A DNA stretch of 64,000 nucleotides from Flavobacteriaceae bacterium (GTDB lineage Bacteria > Bacteroidota > Bacteroidia > Flavobacteriales > Flavobacteriaceae). The number at the start of each line of letters is the position of its first letter. Within the stretch, counting starts at the first letter, position 1. Location: NCBI GenBank assembly GCA_004762155.1, contig SIHP01000012.1, positions 1 to 64,000 on the forward strand, given 5' to 3'. The translations under genes and the position numbers were made by a program. Positions 42,503 to 53,100 of the stretch are shown piece by piece. Under the pieces are notes generated by a model, which did not search any database, had not been told where the DNA came from, and saw nothing but the letters and a program-made list of their open reading frames with translations.

Positions 42503-44128
42503 TTGAAACTCAATTTCTACATATTATTTATTTTTTTTCTTTCAATTTCTAAACAAGTAATTGGTCAAAAAATAAGTCTTGAAATAAATTCTAAAGACAG
42601 TATTGAGTATTCAATCATAAAAGATATTCCTTTTTTAAAAAAACACAAGAACAACAACTCTATTCATAACGAACTAAATCTTTTTTCAAACAAATTAAAA
42701 AAGAAGGGCTTTTTTTTCAATCAACTAGATAGTCTTTCTAACAGCAATCCAAGAAAAGCTTATTTCAACTTCAATAAAAAAATAGATTCATTACTTATAA
42801 AAGTAAATGATTCAATTACAAAAGAAATTAAAATCGATGAACTTGACTTTTTTATAGATTCAATATCCAACAAAATTGAAGAAAGAGGAGGGTTGTTTTC
42901 TGAAATAAGTTTAAAAAACATCACTTTAGAAAAGTCAAAATTAATTTCCGAATTACAAATTAGAAAATCTACATTAAGGAAAAACGATACAACGATAATT
43001 AAAGGCTACCCAAACTTCCCTATTAAATACATTGAAAATTTTCTTAAAATTAAAAAAGGAGACATCATAAATAAAACCAAACTGAATGAAATCTCTAAAA
43101 ACTCAAATGAAATTTCTTTTGTATCAGAAATTAAAAAACCTGAAGTATTATTTACTAAAGACTCAACCTTATTATACCTCTATCTAAAAAAGAAAAAAAC
43201 AAGTAATTTCGATGGCTTATTAAATTTCTCTTCCGACAAAAATAATAGTGGCATTTCTTTTACAGGATACTTAAATCTAGAGTTAAACAATATAATCAAT
43301 AAAGGCGAAACATTTTCTTTATTATGGAAAGCTAATGGAAATGAAAATCAAAACTTCACATTAAACTCCAGAATACCATATATTTTCAACTCTCTATTAT
43401 CCACTGACATTAAATTCATTATCCATAAACAAGATTCTTCTTTTTTAAACACACAATTAAGAACTAAATTATCATACAACTTATCAAACAAATCTTCAGT
43501 AGGTATAACTTACAGTTCAGAAACCTCTGTTAAAAACACTAACAATTCCATAGAAAATGATTCAATAACAAGTTTTGATAATTACTTTTTTGGATTTATC
43601 TATAATTATGAAGCAAAAAAGCAAAATAACTTTAACGATAAAAAAATTCATTTTCAAATCAATCCTACATTTGGAAAAAGGAATACAGACTATCAATTTA
43701 AATTAAACTTAACATTTCAATATATTTTTGACTTCGACAAAAAAAATTCATTTTATATCAAAACCAAAAGTGGTTACCTTTTTTCTAAAAACAACTTTAC
43801 CAATGAACTCTATCGTATAGGTGGAGTTAATTCTATTAGAGGTTTTGATGAAGAAAGCATATTCACCTCAGGGTTTACTTATATAAATTCCGAATACAGA
43901 TACCTCACTTCTAAGGAATCATATATATACTCAATATTTGATCTCGCCCATTACGAACCTAGAGATAACAGTAACGATAAAACTATTTTTAGTCTTGGAC
44001 TGGGATATCTATTCAAAATAGGTGACTCTCAACTGAATATGAACTATACATTTGGAAAAAAAACTCCTATAAACTCTTTTAAGAGCAACTCAAGGATCTC
44101 AATAACCTATAAGAATTTCTTTCAATAA
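42503..44128 (+). CDS. Omp85-like outer-membrane protein (BamA/TamA type)
   Basis: I start at the TTG at 42503, which gives a clean signal peptide (MKLNFYILFIFFLSISKQVIGQ) and 541 residues. The longer frame starts at a GTG inside the rpsL promoter. After the signal peptide comes a POTRA-like region (ITLEKSKLISELQIRK to the KGDIINKTKLNEISKN type), then a beta barrel. The lid-loop motif is RIGGVNSIRGF, the Omp85 (V/I)RGF mark. The protein ends in F-F-Q with an aromatic residue near the C terminus. It may insert or secrete an outer-membrane protein; the partner is unknown. Confidence 0.75.
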   Translation: MKLNFYILFIFFLSISKQVIGQKISLEINSKDSIEYSIIKDIPFLKKHKNNNSIHNELNLFSNKLKKKGFFFNQLDSLSNSNPRKAYFNFNKKIDSLLIKVNDSITKEIKIDELDFFIDSISNKIEERGGLFSEISLKNITLEKSKLISELQIRKSTLRKNDTTIIKGYPNFPIKYIENFLKIKKGDIINKTKLNEISKNSNEISFVSEIKKPEVLFTKDSTLLYLYLKKKKTSNFDGLLNFSSDKNNSGISFTGYLNLELNNIINKGETFSLLWKANGNENQNFTLNSRIPYIFNSLLSTDIKFIIHKQDSSFLNTQLRTKLSYNLSNKSSVGITYSSETSVKNTNNSIENDSITSFDNYFFGFIYNYEAKKQNNFNDKKIHFQINPTFGKRNTDYQFKLNLTFQYIFDFDKKNSFYIKTKSGYLFSKNNFTNELYRIGGVNSIRGFDEESIFTSGFTYINSEYRYLTSKESYIYSIFDLAHYEPRDNSNDKTIFSLGLGYLFKIGDSQLNMNYTFGKKTPINSFKSNSRISITYKNFFQ

Positions 44129-44241
44129 ATTTAAATATCACTTAACTTAAAGTAACCTTTTTTAACTTTTATTATGATTTTTATTGCTTTTTTAAGATTT
44201 ATTTAAGAATTTAGCATTTAATTAATTCAAATAATTACACA

Positions 44242-47200
44242 ATGAAAACAAACTTTAACGGGATTTTAACGCTTCTATTTGCGTTAATTGTGCAGGTTAC
44301 TTTTGCACAAGAAAGAACGATTTCTGGTACTGTTTCAGATGATACTGGAGCATTACCTGGGGTTAGTGTTCTTAAAAAAGGAACAACTGTCGGAACGGAA
44401 ACTGATTTTGATGGTAAATTCTCAATTAAAGCTAAAACGGGGGATGTTTTGGTATTCAGATTTGTAGGGATGACAACAATAGAAAAAAGTGTTGGTAACG
44501 CAAATCAAATTAACATCACTATGACCGGAGACAACCTTCTTGATGAAGTTGTTGTTACCGCATTAGGTATTAAAAAAGAAACACGAGCCGTTGGTTATGC
44601 AGTTCAAAAAGTAAGTGCTGAAACAATAACAAAATCAAATGCGACAGATGCTTTATCTGCATTATCTGGTCAAGCAGCTGGTGTTCAGATTATCAACTCT
44701 TCAGGATCTGCTGGAGCAGGAACTAGAATTGTTATAAGAGGACAAACTTCTTTAAGTGGTGACAACCAAGCATTAATTGTTGTTGATGGAGTTAGGATTA
44801 ACAACTCTCAATTCAACACGGAAGCCCGAACTGCTGGTGTTGCTGGCTCAAACAGAGGTATGGACATTAATCCTGCTGACATTGAATCTATCAACGTTCT
44901 TAAAGGAGGAGCTGCTGCAGCACTTTATGGTGTTGAAGGTGGTAATGGAGTTATAGTTATTACAACAAAAAAAGGTAAATCTGGAAAAATGAAAGTAAAT
45001 GTGCGTTCAAATGCAACTTTTTCTAGCGTAACTAACCTACCTAAACTTCAAGATACATTTGTTCAAGGTAGCGGAGGCGTATGGTCTGGTCCAGAAACAG
45101 GTGAAAGTGGTAGTTGGGGTCCAAATAAAGAAAACTTGTATTGGGATGGTTCTAATTACGACTATGACAAAAACGGAAGAATTGTTGAAGGGAACACTAC
45201 TGGTTCTCTAGAAAAATTTCAACCATATGACGTTTTCGAACTTTTTCAAACAGGTGTAACACTTGAAAACTCAGTTTCACTTTCTGGAGGTGGAGATAAC
45301 ACTACTTTTAGGCTTTCTTATGCTGATATGAGAGAAGAAGGTGTTATTCCAAAAAACGAATTCAACAGAAAAACTCTTAGCTTTTCAGCAACTGCTAAAG
45401 TTAATGAAAAATTAAATGTAAGCCTTTCGTCTTCTTACACGAACTCTAATTCTTACAGAATACAACAAGGTAGTAATACTTCTGGTATTATGCTAGGTCT
45501 TTTAAGAACTCCTATGTCTTTTGATAATTCAAATGGATTTTCTAAAGCTGTTGATGAAATTTCTGCATATGAATTTGAAGATGGATCACAAAGAAACTAC
45601 AGAGGCGGTGGTGGTTATGATAATCCGTATTGGGTAATTAACAATGCTCCTTTTACCGACAATGTAAATAGATTTACTGCTAGCCTTGGTTTGGATTACA
45701 AGATAAATGACTGGATGTCTTTTAATGCAAATATTGGTTTAGATACCTATTCTGATGCCAGAAGTCAGTTCTTCGACATTGGATCGAGATCCCTTCCTGC
45801 TGGAGGAATATTTTTAGATGACTACAACTATACTCATATGGATAGTTACTTTAATCTTAATGGAAATGTTGATTTATCAGAAAGTTTTAACTTTGGTTAC
45901 GTTGTAGGTGCAAATATATATTCTGAAGAATACACACAACATTATACTCAAGGAGATGATTTAGGTATAAAAACATTCAACAACATTACAAATGCTGCTA
46001 CTGTAACTGCAGATTATAATATTTTTAGAGAAAAAGCAATTGGTTTTTATGGATCATTAGATTTATCGTACAAAAAAATGTTATACCTAACTCTAACTGG
46101 AAGACAGGACTATTTATCTACATTAGAAGATCCTAATGACTTTCAACTAAACGATCTTTCTTTATTTTACCCTTCTGCTAGTTTAGGTTTTGTGTTTACT
46201 GAATTAATAGATGACGAAAGCTTTTTAAACTTTGGTAAGCTTAGATTATCATGGGCCGAGGTTGGTGCAGGTGCACCTGTAGCATATGCAACTTCAACAG
46301 CTTATGAAACAGCTGTAATAGCAGATGGATGGGCTACAGGATATAATTTCCCGTATAGTGGTAATGCTGGTTTTCAAATTAATGATGATTTAGGTAACAG
46401 TAGCCTTAAACCATCTACAGTTACTTCTACGGAAATAGGATTAGACCTAAGAATGTTCAAAAATAGAGTTACTTTAGATTTAGCTTATTATAATACATTA
46501 GCTGAAGATCAAATTTTAGATGTTCCAATTGCAAATTCTACAGGTTATAATACAAGTTTTTTAAACTCTGGAGAACTAGAAACAACAGGTTATGAAATAA
46601 CTTTAAACACAAAAATAATTGATAACGAATCTTTTAAATGGAATTTAGGAGTGAATTTTGACAAAAGCGAAACTATAGTAAATAAATTAGCTGACGGTGT
46701 TGAAAGTCAATTCCTAGGTGGTTTTGTTTCTTACAATATACCAGGAGAGCGTTTTGGTCAAATTTATGGAGGTTCTTTCTTAAGAGATGATGACGGAAAT
46801 ATTGTGATTGACGATGACCCAAGTAGTGATAATTACGGACTTCAAATTGCAGACCCAGATCTTAAAGTTATCGGAGATCCAACACCAGATTTCACAATGG
46901 GTTTCAATAATACTTTTACTTATAAAAACTGGTCTTTAAATTTCTTACTTGAATGGAAAGAAGGCGGAGAAATGTGGAATGGTACAGAATGGGCGTTGAG
47001 TTTCTTTGGTAGATCTGAAATAACAGAAAACAGGGGTGAACAATTAGTTATAGAAGGTGTAAAACAATCAGATGGATCACCTAATGATATTGTTGCAACT
47101 TTAGACCAATACTATTACCAATCTAGTGGTTTAAGTGGTTTTGGTAGTGTTGATGAGGCTTTTATCCAAGACACATCTTGGTTAAGACTAAGAACATTAA

Positions 47201-47415
47201 ACCTAAGTTATGACCTAACAGAAGATTTAAATAGTAAATACTTCGATAATATCACATTAACCGTTACTGGTAATAACCTTTGGTTTGACACTCCATACAG
47301 AGGAGTTGATCCTGAAACTAGTTTAACCGGAGCAGGTAGTAATGCACAAGGTGTTGATTATTTTAACAATCCTGGTACCAAATCATTTGGTTTAGGTGTA
47401 AGTGTAACTTTTTAA
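44242..47415 (+). CDS. SusC/RagA TonB-dependent transporter, first locus
   Basis: 1057 residues. Signal peptide 1-22 (cleavage at TFAQ), a CarboxypepD_reg-like domain (ISGTVSDDTGALPGVSV), then the plug with DEVVVTALGIKKETRAVGYA and the SusC plug block ADIESINVLKGGAAAALYG, and a long beta barrel ending in VSVTF. It takes up oligomers bound by its SusD partner, driven by TonB. Its first ~60 residues are nearly the same as those of the second SusC at 50120. No enzyme gene is in the locus, so the substrate is open. Confidence 0.93.
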   Translation: MKTNFNGILTLLFALIVQVTFAQERTISGTVSDDTGALPGVSVLKKGTTVGTETDFDGKFSIKAKTGDVLVFRFVGMTTIEKSVGNANQINITMTGDNLLDEVVVTALGIKKETRAVGYAVQKVSAETITKSNATDALSALSGQAAGVQIINSSGSAGAGTRIVIRGQTSLSGDNQALIVVDGVRINNSQFNTEARTAGVAGSNRGMDINPADIESINVLKGGAAAALYGVEGGNGVIVITTKKGKSGKMKVNVRSNATFSSVTNLPKLQDTFVQGSGGVWSGPETGESGSWGPNKENLYWDGSNYDYDKNGRIVEGNTTGSLEKFQPYDVFELFQTGVTLENSVSLSGGGDNTTFRLSYADMREEGVIPKNEFNRKTLSFSATAKVNEKLNVSLSSSYTNSNSYRIQQGSNTSGIMLGLLRTPMSFDNSNGFSKAVDEISAYEFEDGSQRNYRGGGGYDNPYWVINNAPFTDNVNRFTASLGLDYKINDWMSFNANIGLDTYSDARSQFFDIGSRSLPAGGIFLDDYNYTHMDSYFNLNGNVDLSESFNFGYVVGANIYSEEYTQHYTQGDDLGIKTFNNITNAATVTADYNIFREKAIGFYGSLDLSYKKMLYLTLTGRQDYLSTLEDPNDFQLNDLSLFYPSASLGFVFTELIDDESFLNFGKLRLSWAEVGAGAPVAYATSTAYETAVIADGWATGYNFPYSGNAGFQINDDLGNSSLKPSTVTSTEIGLDLRMFKNRVTLDLAYYNTLAEDQILDVPIANSTGYNTSFLNSGELETTGYEITLNTKIIDNESFKWNLGVNFDKSETIVNKLADGVESQFLGGFVSYNIPGERFGQIYGGSFLRDDDGNIVIDDDPSSDNYGLQIADPDLKVIGDPTPDFTMGFNNTFTYKNWSLNFLLEWKEGGEMWNGTEWALSFFGRSEITENRGEQLVIEGVKQSDGSPNDIVATLDQYYYQSSGLSGFGSVDEAFIQDTSWLRLRTLNLSYDLTEDLNSKYFDNITLTVTGNNLWFDTPYRGVDPETSLTGAGSNAQGVDYFNNPGTKSFGLGVSVTF

Positions 47416-47426
47416 TAAATTAAGAA

Positions 47427-48749
47427 ATGAAAAAAATATATAAAATAGGATTAGTTTTTACTTTCCTTTCTATAGTTTCTTGTCAAGACTTTCTTGAAGG
47501 GACTAACGAAAACCCTAATGACCCGACTAATGTCTCTCCTTCAGCTATATTAGCACCAGTACAAACAACTTTAGCCTCTCAATACGGAGGTAATTTCTCA
47601 AGATATTCAGGAATGTTTGTACAACAAATTGAAGGAATGGATAGACAATGGGCATCTTTTAACAACTATGTAATTGTAGGTGCTAATTTTGACAATGACT
47701 GGAGTTTATTATATGTTGACGTCTTAACCAACTTAAATATTATGATTGCTCAATCTGAAGAAAACGGTTACAATCACTACGTAGGTGTTGGTAAAACATT
47801 AAAAGCATATACTCTATTATTGATGACAGATTTTTGGAATAGTATTCCATACAGTGAAGCTTTAACAGGTGTTGACATATTACAACCAACATTTGACTCT
47901 CAAGCTGATATTTATACAGAAGTACACACATTATTAGAAGAAGCTAGAGCTAGCCTGAGTCTTTCTGATGGAGGATTAACTTTAACTGGTGATTTAGTAT
48001 ACTCTGGCGACACTACTTCATGGACTAAAGCCAGTTATGGTATCCAAGCAAGAGCTTACTTACATCAATCTTTATTAGACAGCAGCAACTACAACAATGC
48101 TCTTACAGCGATTGAAAACTCATTCTCTTCTGGAACTGAAGATATGACTTTTGATTTTGTTAACGGAGCAACCACTGCCGCTCCATGGTATCAATTTAAT
48201 AGAGATAGAGGTGATATTGGTTTCAATTCAACAATGAATGACGCTATGATCGCACTTTCTGACCCTAGAGTTGACTTATATGATGGTGACGGGCTTTCAA
48301 CATTTCTTGATGACACAGATACTCATGAATTCTTTACAATAGATAGATCTTTAGCCTTAATGAGTTATACAGAATTAATGTTTGTGAAAGCTGAAGCTTT
48401 AATGCAGACTGGTGGTAGCCAAACAGAAATAAAAACAGCATATCTTGCTGCTATTGAAAATTCATTTAACACACTTGGATTAAGCTCTGATTACGCAACA
48501 TATGTTGCACAAGCTTCTGTAAACCCAACAACAGTTACTATGGAAGAGATCATGACGCAAAAATGGCTGGCATTATATACAGATCCTGAATCATTTTCAG
48601 ACTGGAGAAGAACAGGACTACCTGCCCTAACACCTAATAATGGTGTAGCAGTCCCTACAAGGTTTTTATACCCTCAAACAGAAACGAATTTAAACACTAA
48701 CGTACCAACTGTCTTATTAACCGACAAGGTCGATTGGGATACCAATTAA
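47427..48749 (+). CDS. SusD/RagB-like lipoprotein, first locus
   Basis: 440 residues with a lipoprotein signal (FLSIVSC, Cys19). It matches the SusD-like_2 subgroup: NPNDPTNVSPSAILAPVQT near the start, a helical core with TPR-type repeats and the late MTQKWLALYTDPESFSDWRRTG block. It begins 11 bases after the SusC stop codon and would be the surface lid of that transporter. Confidence 0.9.
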   Translation: MKKIYKIGLVFTFLSIVSCQDFLEGTNENPNDPTNVSPSAILAPVQTTLASQYGGNFSRYSGMFVQQIEGMDRQWASFNNYVIVGANFDNDWSLLYVDVLTNLNIMIAQSEENGYNHYVGVGKTLKAYTLLLMTDFWNSIPYSEALTGVDILQPTFDSQADIYTEVHTLLEEARASLSLSDGGLTLTGDLVYSGDTTSWTKASYGIQARAYLHQSLLDSSNYNNALTAIENSFSSGTEDMTFDFVNGATTAAPWYQFNRDRGDIGFNSTMNDAMIALSDPRVDLYDGDGLSTFLDDTDTHEFFTIDRSLALMSYTELMFVKAEALMQTGGSQTEIKTAYLAAIENSFNTLGLSSDYATYVAQASVNPTTVTMEEIMTQKWLALYTDPESFSDWRRTGLPALTPNNGVAVPTRFLYPQTETNLNTNVPTVLLTDKVDWDTN

Positions 48750-48756
48750 AAAAACA

Positions 48757-48790
48757 AGCTGTCTGAAAATTAATTTTCAGACAGCTTTTA
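48757..48790 (+). terminator. terminator after the first SusCD locus
   Basis: AGCTGTCTGAAAAT pairs with ATTTTCAGACAGCT around two bases, then TTTT. It lies eight bases past the SusD stop codon. Confidence 0.88.
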
Positions 48791-50119
48791 TTTATAAATT
48801 AGTTTTTCTCATGTTTGAATACATATAACAATACACTATTTTTTAATTTATATCACAACTTCCTTTTTATTAAACACAATTACAAAGACCTATAAATCAA
48901 AACATTTACCATATTCCTTCTTGTACAAAGAATAATACATTTTACCTTTTCCAAATAGTACTTTTTACTATTTAAGAAAAACTACATCTATCTACCCTCT
49001 ACAATTAATGTTTATTTGTACAATTTAAAAATCAGTTTATTACAATAACTAAGACCTGTTAGTTCCTTTTCAATTTTTGAATCATACTTCTTAATATCTA
49101 ACAATTGATAAGTTTAAAAATAGAGCGTTCAGTTTATAATAGATAACGAAGAGAACTGTTTTATTATTGACGCTATGCCTTTGGAATTTTGTTAAAATCA
49201 TAAATAATTATTCAAATATCAGCAGAGGCTTTTAAACTTTTCAAAAAACGGAACACCAAGCCTATAAAACATACACTATTTCTTCTGCAAGAGGAATTAT
49301 ACACAGCTTAGACATTAGTCCAGCCTTAGTTCACTATATCAATCATTTAAACATATCAAACAATAACTAAAACTATTCATTTCTTAAGTTAGTAAACAAA
49401 TTTTATTTACCTCAAAAAACAACAACTTATCTTATTTTAAGAAGATTAAATAAAACTTGAACTACTAAAAAAAACATAATTTCGCAGAACAATCCTATGT
49501 GTTTAAAAAATCTAGGAAAAAATAAAGTCAATATTTTCTCAATTATATGATCAGTTTATAACTCATAGAAATCGTGCAAAATCTTTTAAAGGTCTTGAAA
49601 CTAGAACGCCCTCTAAAAATATTATGTTAATAATACAATATATTAATCATGCTATAATTCGCATAAAACAAACAATATTGTTTAAATAAACTGCGAATAT
49701 TTAAAATATCTAGTACAAAAAACTTAACCAAATCATTTAATTGTTTAAATGATTCATAAAACAAGCTTTAATTATTAAAATTTATAAGTTTCTTTTAAAC
49801 TTAACACAAAAACCTCTAACTTATTTAAGTTTTCCCTAAATAAAACCTATTGTTTTATTTAGAAAAAAAAACAACAGTCATCAACTACAATCACACAATA
49901 AGACTACAAGCTATTAGGTAAACTTAAAATAAAACAGAAATGCATAATCATTTCTATAGAAATTGTAAAAAACAAAAAATTACATTTTTTATAAAAAAAA
50001 GGTTTAAATCACTTAAAAAAAAAAACAAATGGCTTTAAACATTGATTTATGTGTTAAAAAATTGTTTAATTAAGATAAAATTAAGACTTTTGTATTTGAT
50101 TAATTCAAATAATTATAAA
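48791..50119. other. long gap between two SusCD loci
   Basis: About 1.3 kb without an intact gene. It holds an IS982-type transposase remnant (49130-49689). The rest is AT-rich with many short repeats but no reading frame I can support. The last 20 bases before the second SusC (TTAATTCAAATAATTA plus start) match the bases before the first SusC. Confidence 0.75.
49130..49689 (+). pseudogene. IS982-family transposase remnant
   Basis: Three fragments in different frames are in the right order: NEENCFIIDAMPLEFC (about 49142-49192), QAYKTYTISSARGIIHSLDISPALVHYINHL (two parts, from 49257), and KSIFSQLYDQFITHRNRAKSFKGLETRTPSK and on (from about 49500 to the stop at 49687). They match the central and C-terminal blocks of IS982 transposases (IDSMP, GYKLH...HS.D.....HD, VFSQL.DQF). 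Several frameshifts and stops make it inactive. The N-terminal third and the inverted repeats were not found. Confidence 0.8.
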
Positions 50120-53089
50120 ATGAAGACAAAGTTTAATGGGATTTTAACGCTACTATTAGCGTTCATTGTGCAGATAACTTTTGCGCAAGAGAAAACAATT
50201 TCAGGTACTGTTTCAGATGAAACAGGTCCACTACCTGGAGTTAGTGTTATGAAAAAGGGAACTAGTTCAGGTACTGAAACTGATTTTGATGGTAACTACA
50301 CAATCTTAGCTAAAGAAGGTGATGTTTTAATCTTTAGTTTCATTGGTATGAAAACAAAAGAACAGATTGTAGGTGTATCTAACAACATTACATTTGAAAT
50401 GGATTCTGATAATCTATTAGATGAAGTTGTTGTTGTAGCCTATGGTACTAAAGCAAGAAGAGCTACTACTGGTTCTATAACAACAGTTAAAGGGGACGTT
50501 ATAGAAAATATTCCTGTTGCAAATATTGCAGAATCACTTCAAGGTCAATCTACGGGTTTATTATCTGTAAGTTCATCTGGACAACCTGGTGCAAATAGTG
50601 CTGTTAGAATTCGTGGTAATGCTAGTGTTAATGGTAACTTAGAACCTTTATATATTATAGATGGTATAGCTATTAGTGCTGAAGCTCCTTCTGATTTAGG
50701 TGCTGGTGGACTAGATAGTGGTCTTAGAGATCCTTTATCTAATTTAAACCCTGCAGATATAGAGTCTGTAACTATCTTAAAAGATGCGTCATCTACTTCT
50801 ATATATGGAGCAAGAGCTGCAAACGGTATTATAATGATTACTACCAAAAGAGGTAAAGAAGGTAAAGCTAAATTTGAATTTGCTACTCAAGTAGGAGTTT
50901 CTGCAAGAGCTGTTAACAAATATAAATCACTTAATGCTAGTGAGTATATTGAATTACACAGAGAAGCTGATATTAATGCTGGTTTTACACCTTCTGAGGC
51001 ATTAGCAAGAAACCCTGACACTGATGTAGATACAAACTGGGGAGATTATGCATATAGAGACTGGAAAGCTCTAACTAAAAGATATAATTTTTCTGTATCT
51101 GGAGGTAATGACAAAATAAACTACCGTAGTTCTTTAGGATATTTAAACCAAGATGGTATTGCTGTAGGTTCTGGTATTGAAAGATATAATTTAGGATTAA
51201 ATGTTAATGCTAAAACATCTGATAAATCTAGAATTGGAACTAGCGTAAGTTTAAGTAGAACTAAGCAAGCTACATCTTTGGCTGATGCTGCATATTTTGC
51301 AAGTCCAATTGTAGCTACATATTTATTTAATCCTACTGATGAACCTTATTTAGAAGATGGTACTCCGAATCCTAATAATTCTGTAACTGGAGGAACTTCA
51401 TTTATTCAAGATGCTTATTATGATAATGAAAGTTCAATTACAGATAGAATTATCACTAGTATCTATGGTGAATTAGATTTATTTGAAGATTTCACTTTCA
51501 GAACTCAGTTTGGTTTTGACAAATCTTTCTTTAACTTTAGATCATATAGTAACCCTTTAAACACTTCAAGTCCAGCAGGAGGGGGTGCTTCAAGAACTTA
51601 CCAAGATTTCACAAATTACACATTCACAAATACTTTGAGATGGGATAAAATTTTTGGAGATCATAAATTAGATATTTTATTAGGTACTGAAATAAATAGA
51701 GAAAGTATTGATGCTTTCGGTATTGATGTTGAAGAATTTCCAAATGGTATTTTACAGGTTGTAGGTGCTGGAGCAACTGTATCTAATCATTATAGTGAAA
51801 CTGAAGACTCTAGTTTAGAATCTTATTTCTTTAATACTAATTATGAGTATAATGATAAGTATAACTTAAATGCAACAGTTCGTCGTGATGCTTCATCTAG
51901 GTTTGGGTCGGAAAACAAATGGGGTACATTTTGGTCTGTAGGTGCTAACTGGGTAATCAGTAGTGAAGAATTTTTAGCCTCTTCTAATTGGATCGATTTA
52001 TTAAAAATAAAATCAAGTTATGGTATTCAAGGTAACATAATTTCTTCAAGATATGATGCTATTACAGAAACTTTAAATGATACATATAATGGTGCTTCTG
52101 CTACTTTCTTAAGTTCTACTCTTGGTAATCCTGAATTAAAATGGGAGGAACAAAAAATGTTTAATGTTGGTTTAGAGTTTGGATTATTTAATAATCGTTT
52201 AAGTGGTGAATTTGCTTATTTTAATAGATTAACTGGTGATTTAATTTTTGATCAAACATTTGAACCTTCAAGTGGTTTCTTAGTATCATCTGTAAATGTT
52301 GGTGAATTTAGAAATTCAGGTTTTGAATTAGATTTATCTTATGATATTATTTCAAATAAAAATTTAACTTGGAATGTAGGTGTAAATGTTACTAAAATTG
52401 ACAATGAAGTAACTAAACTAGACCCAGGTACTGAAGGTGCTGATGGAACTAAAATTAGAGAAGTTGGAGAAGACTGGCAAACATTTTATTTACAACGTTG
52501 GGCTGGTGTAGACCCTGCAACAGGTGCTCCAATGTGGTTAGATGAAAACGATAATATTACATTTAATTATGCTGATGCATCTAGAGAGAAGGTAGGAAGT
52601 GCTAATGCTGATTATTTTGGTGCATTTAGTACTAGAGTAAAATATAAAAACTTTGATTTTAATGCTAATTTCACTTTTCAAGAAGGAAACAAAATTTACA
52701 ACAACACATCTCGTATAACTAATTCAGATGGAGCTTTCTCAGGATTCAACCAATCAAGAGAACAACTAGATAGATGGCAAGAACCTGGAGATATAAGTGC
52801 TAACCCAATACGTATTACAGGTAATGGTAGTCAAAGTAATCAGCAATCTACTCGTTGGTTAGAAGATGGTTCATATATCCGTTTAAGAAATGTAGCTTTG
52901 GGGTATAGTATACCTAATGATGCATTAAAGAGTACAATGTTTACTAAAGCTAGAGTTTATTTACAAGGATCAAACCTATTAACTTTTACAAATTTTAATG
53001 GTGATCCAGAACAAGCACTAAATGGAACTAGTTTCTTTGTATACCCAAATGCCCAAACATTTACGTTAGGTATAAATGTATCATTCTAA
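50120..53089 (+). CDS. SusC/RagA TonB-dependent transporter, second locus
   Basis: 989 residues from the ATG at 50120 (MKTKFNGILTLLLAFIVQ). The longer frame from 50042 uses a TTG or ATG-less start upstream of the real signal peptide. Domains follow the SusC plan: signal peptide to TFAQ, CarboxypepD_reg-like domain, plug DEVVVVAYGTKARRATTGSI with SNLNPADIESVTILKDASST, and a beta barrel ending in INVSF. It pairs with the SusD-like gene that starts 12 bases after its stop codon. The locus has two more lipoproteins but no enzyme. Confidence 0.93.
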   Translation: MKTKFNGILTLLLAFIVQITFAQEKTISGTVSDETGPLPGVSVMKKGTSSGTETDFDGNYTILAKEGDVLIFSFIGMKTKEQIVGVSNNITFEMDSDNLLDEVVVVAYGTKARRATTGSITTVKGDVIENIPVANIAESLQGQSTGLLSVSSSGQPGANSAVRIRGNASVNGNLEPLYIIDGIAISAEAPSDLGAGGLDSGLRDPLSNLNPADIESVTILKDASSTSIYGARAANGIIMITTKRGKEGKAKFEFATQVGVSARAVNKYKSLNASEYIELHREADINAGFTPSEALARNPDTDVDTNWGDYAYRDWKALTKRYNFSVSGGNDKINYRSSLGYLNQDGIAVGSGIERYNLGLNVNAKTSDKSRIGTSVSLSRTKQATSLADAAYFASPIVATYLFNPTDEPYLEDGTPNPNNSVTGGTSFIQDAYYDNESSITDRIITSIYGELDLFEDFTFRTQFGFDKSFFNFRSYSNPLNTSSPAGGGASRTYQDFTNYTFTNTLRWDKIFGDHKLDILLGTEINRESIDAFGIDVEEFPNGILQVVGAGATVSNHYSETEDSSLESYFFNTNYEYNDKYNLNATVRRDASSRFGSENKWGTFWSVGANWVISSEEFLASSNWIDLLKIKSSYGIQGNIISSRYDAITETLNDTYNGASATFLSSTLGNPELKWEEQKMFNVGLEFGLFNNRLSGEFAYFNRLTGDLIFDQTFEPSSGFLVSSVNVGEFRNSGFELDLSYDIISNKNLTWNVGVNVTKIDNEVTKLDPGTEGADGTKIREVGEDWQTFYLQRWAGVDPATGAPMWLDENDNITFNYADASREKVGSANADYFGAFSTRVKYKNFDFNANFTFQEGNKIYNNTSRITNSDGAFSGFNQSREQLDRWQEPGDISANPIRITGNGSQSNQQSTRWLEDGSYIRLRNVALGYSIPNDALKSTMFTKARVYLQGSNLLTFTNFNGDPEQALNGTSFFVYPNAQTFTLGINVSF

Positions 53090-53100
53090 AAAAAACTCAA

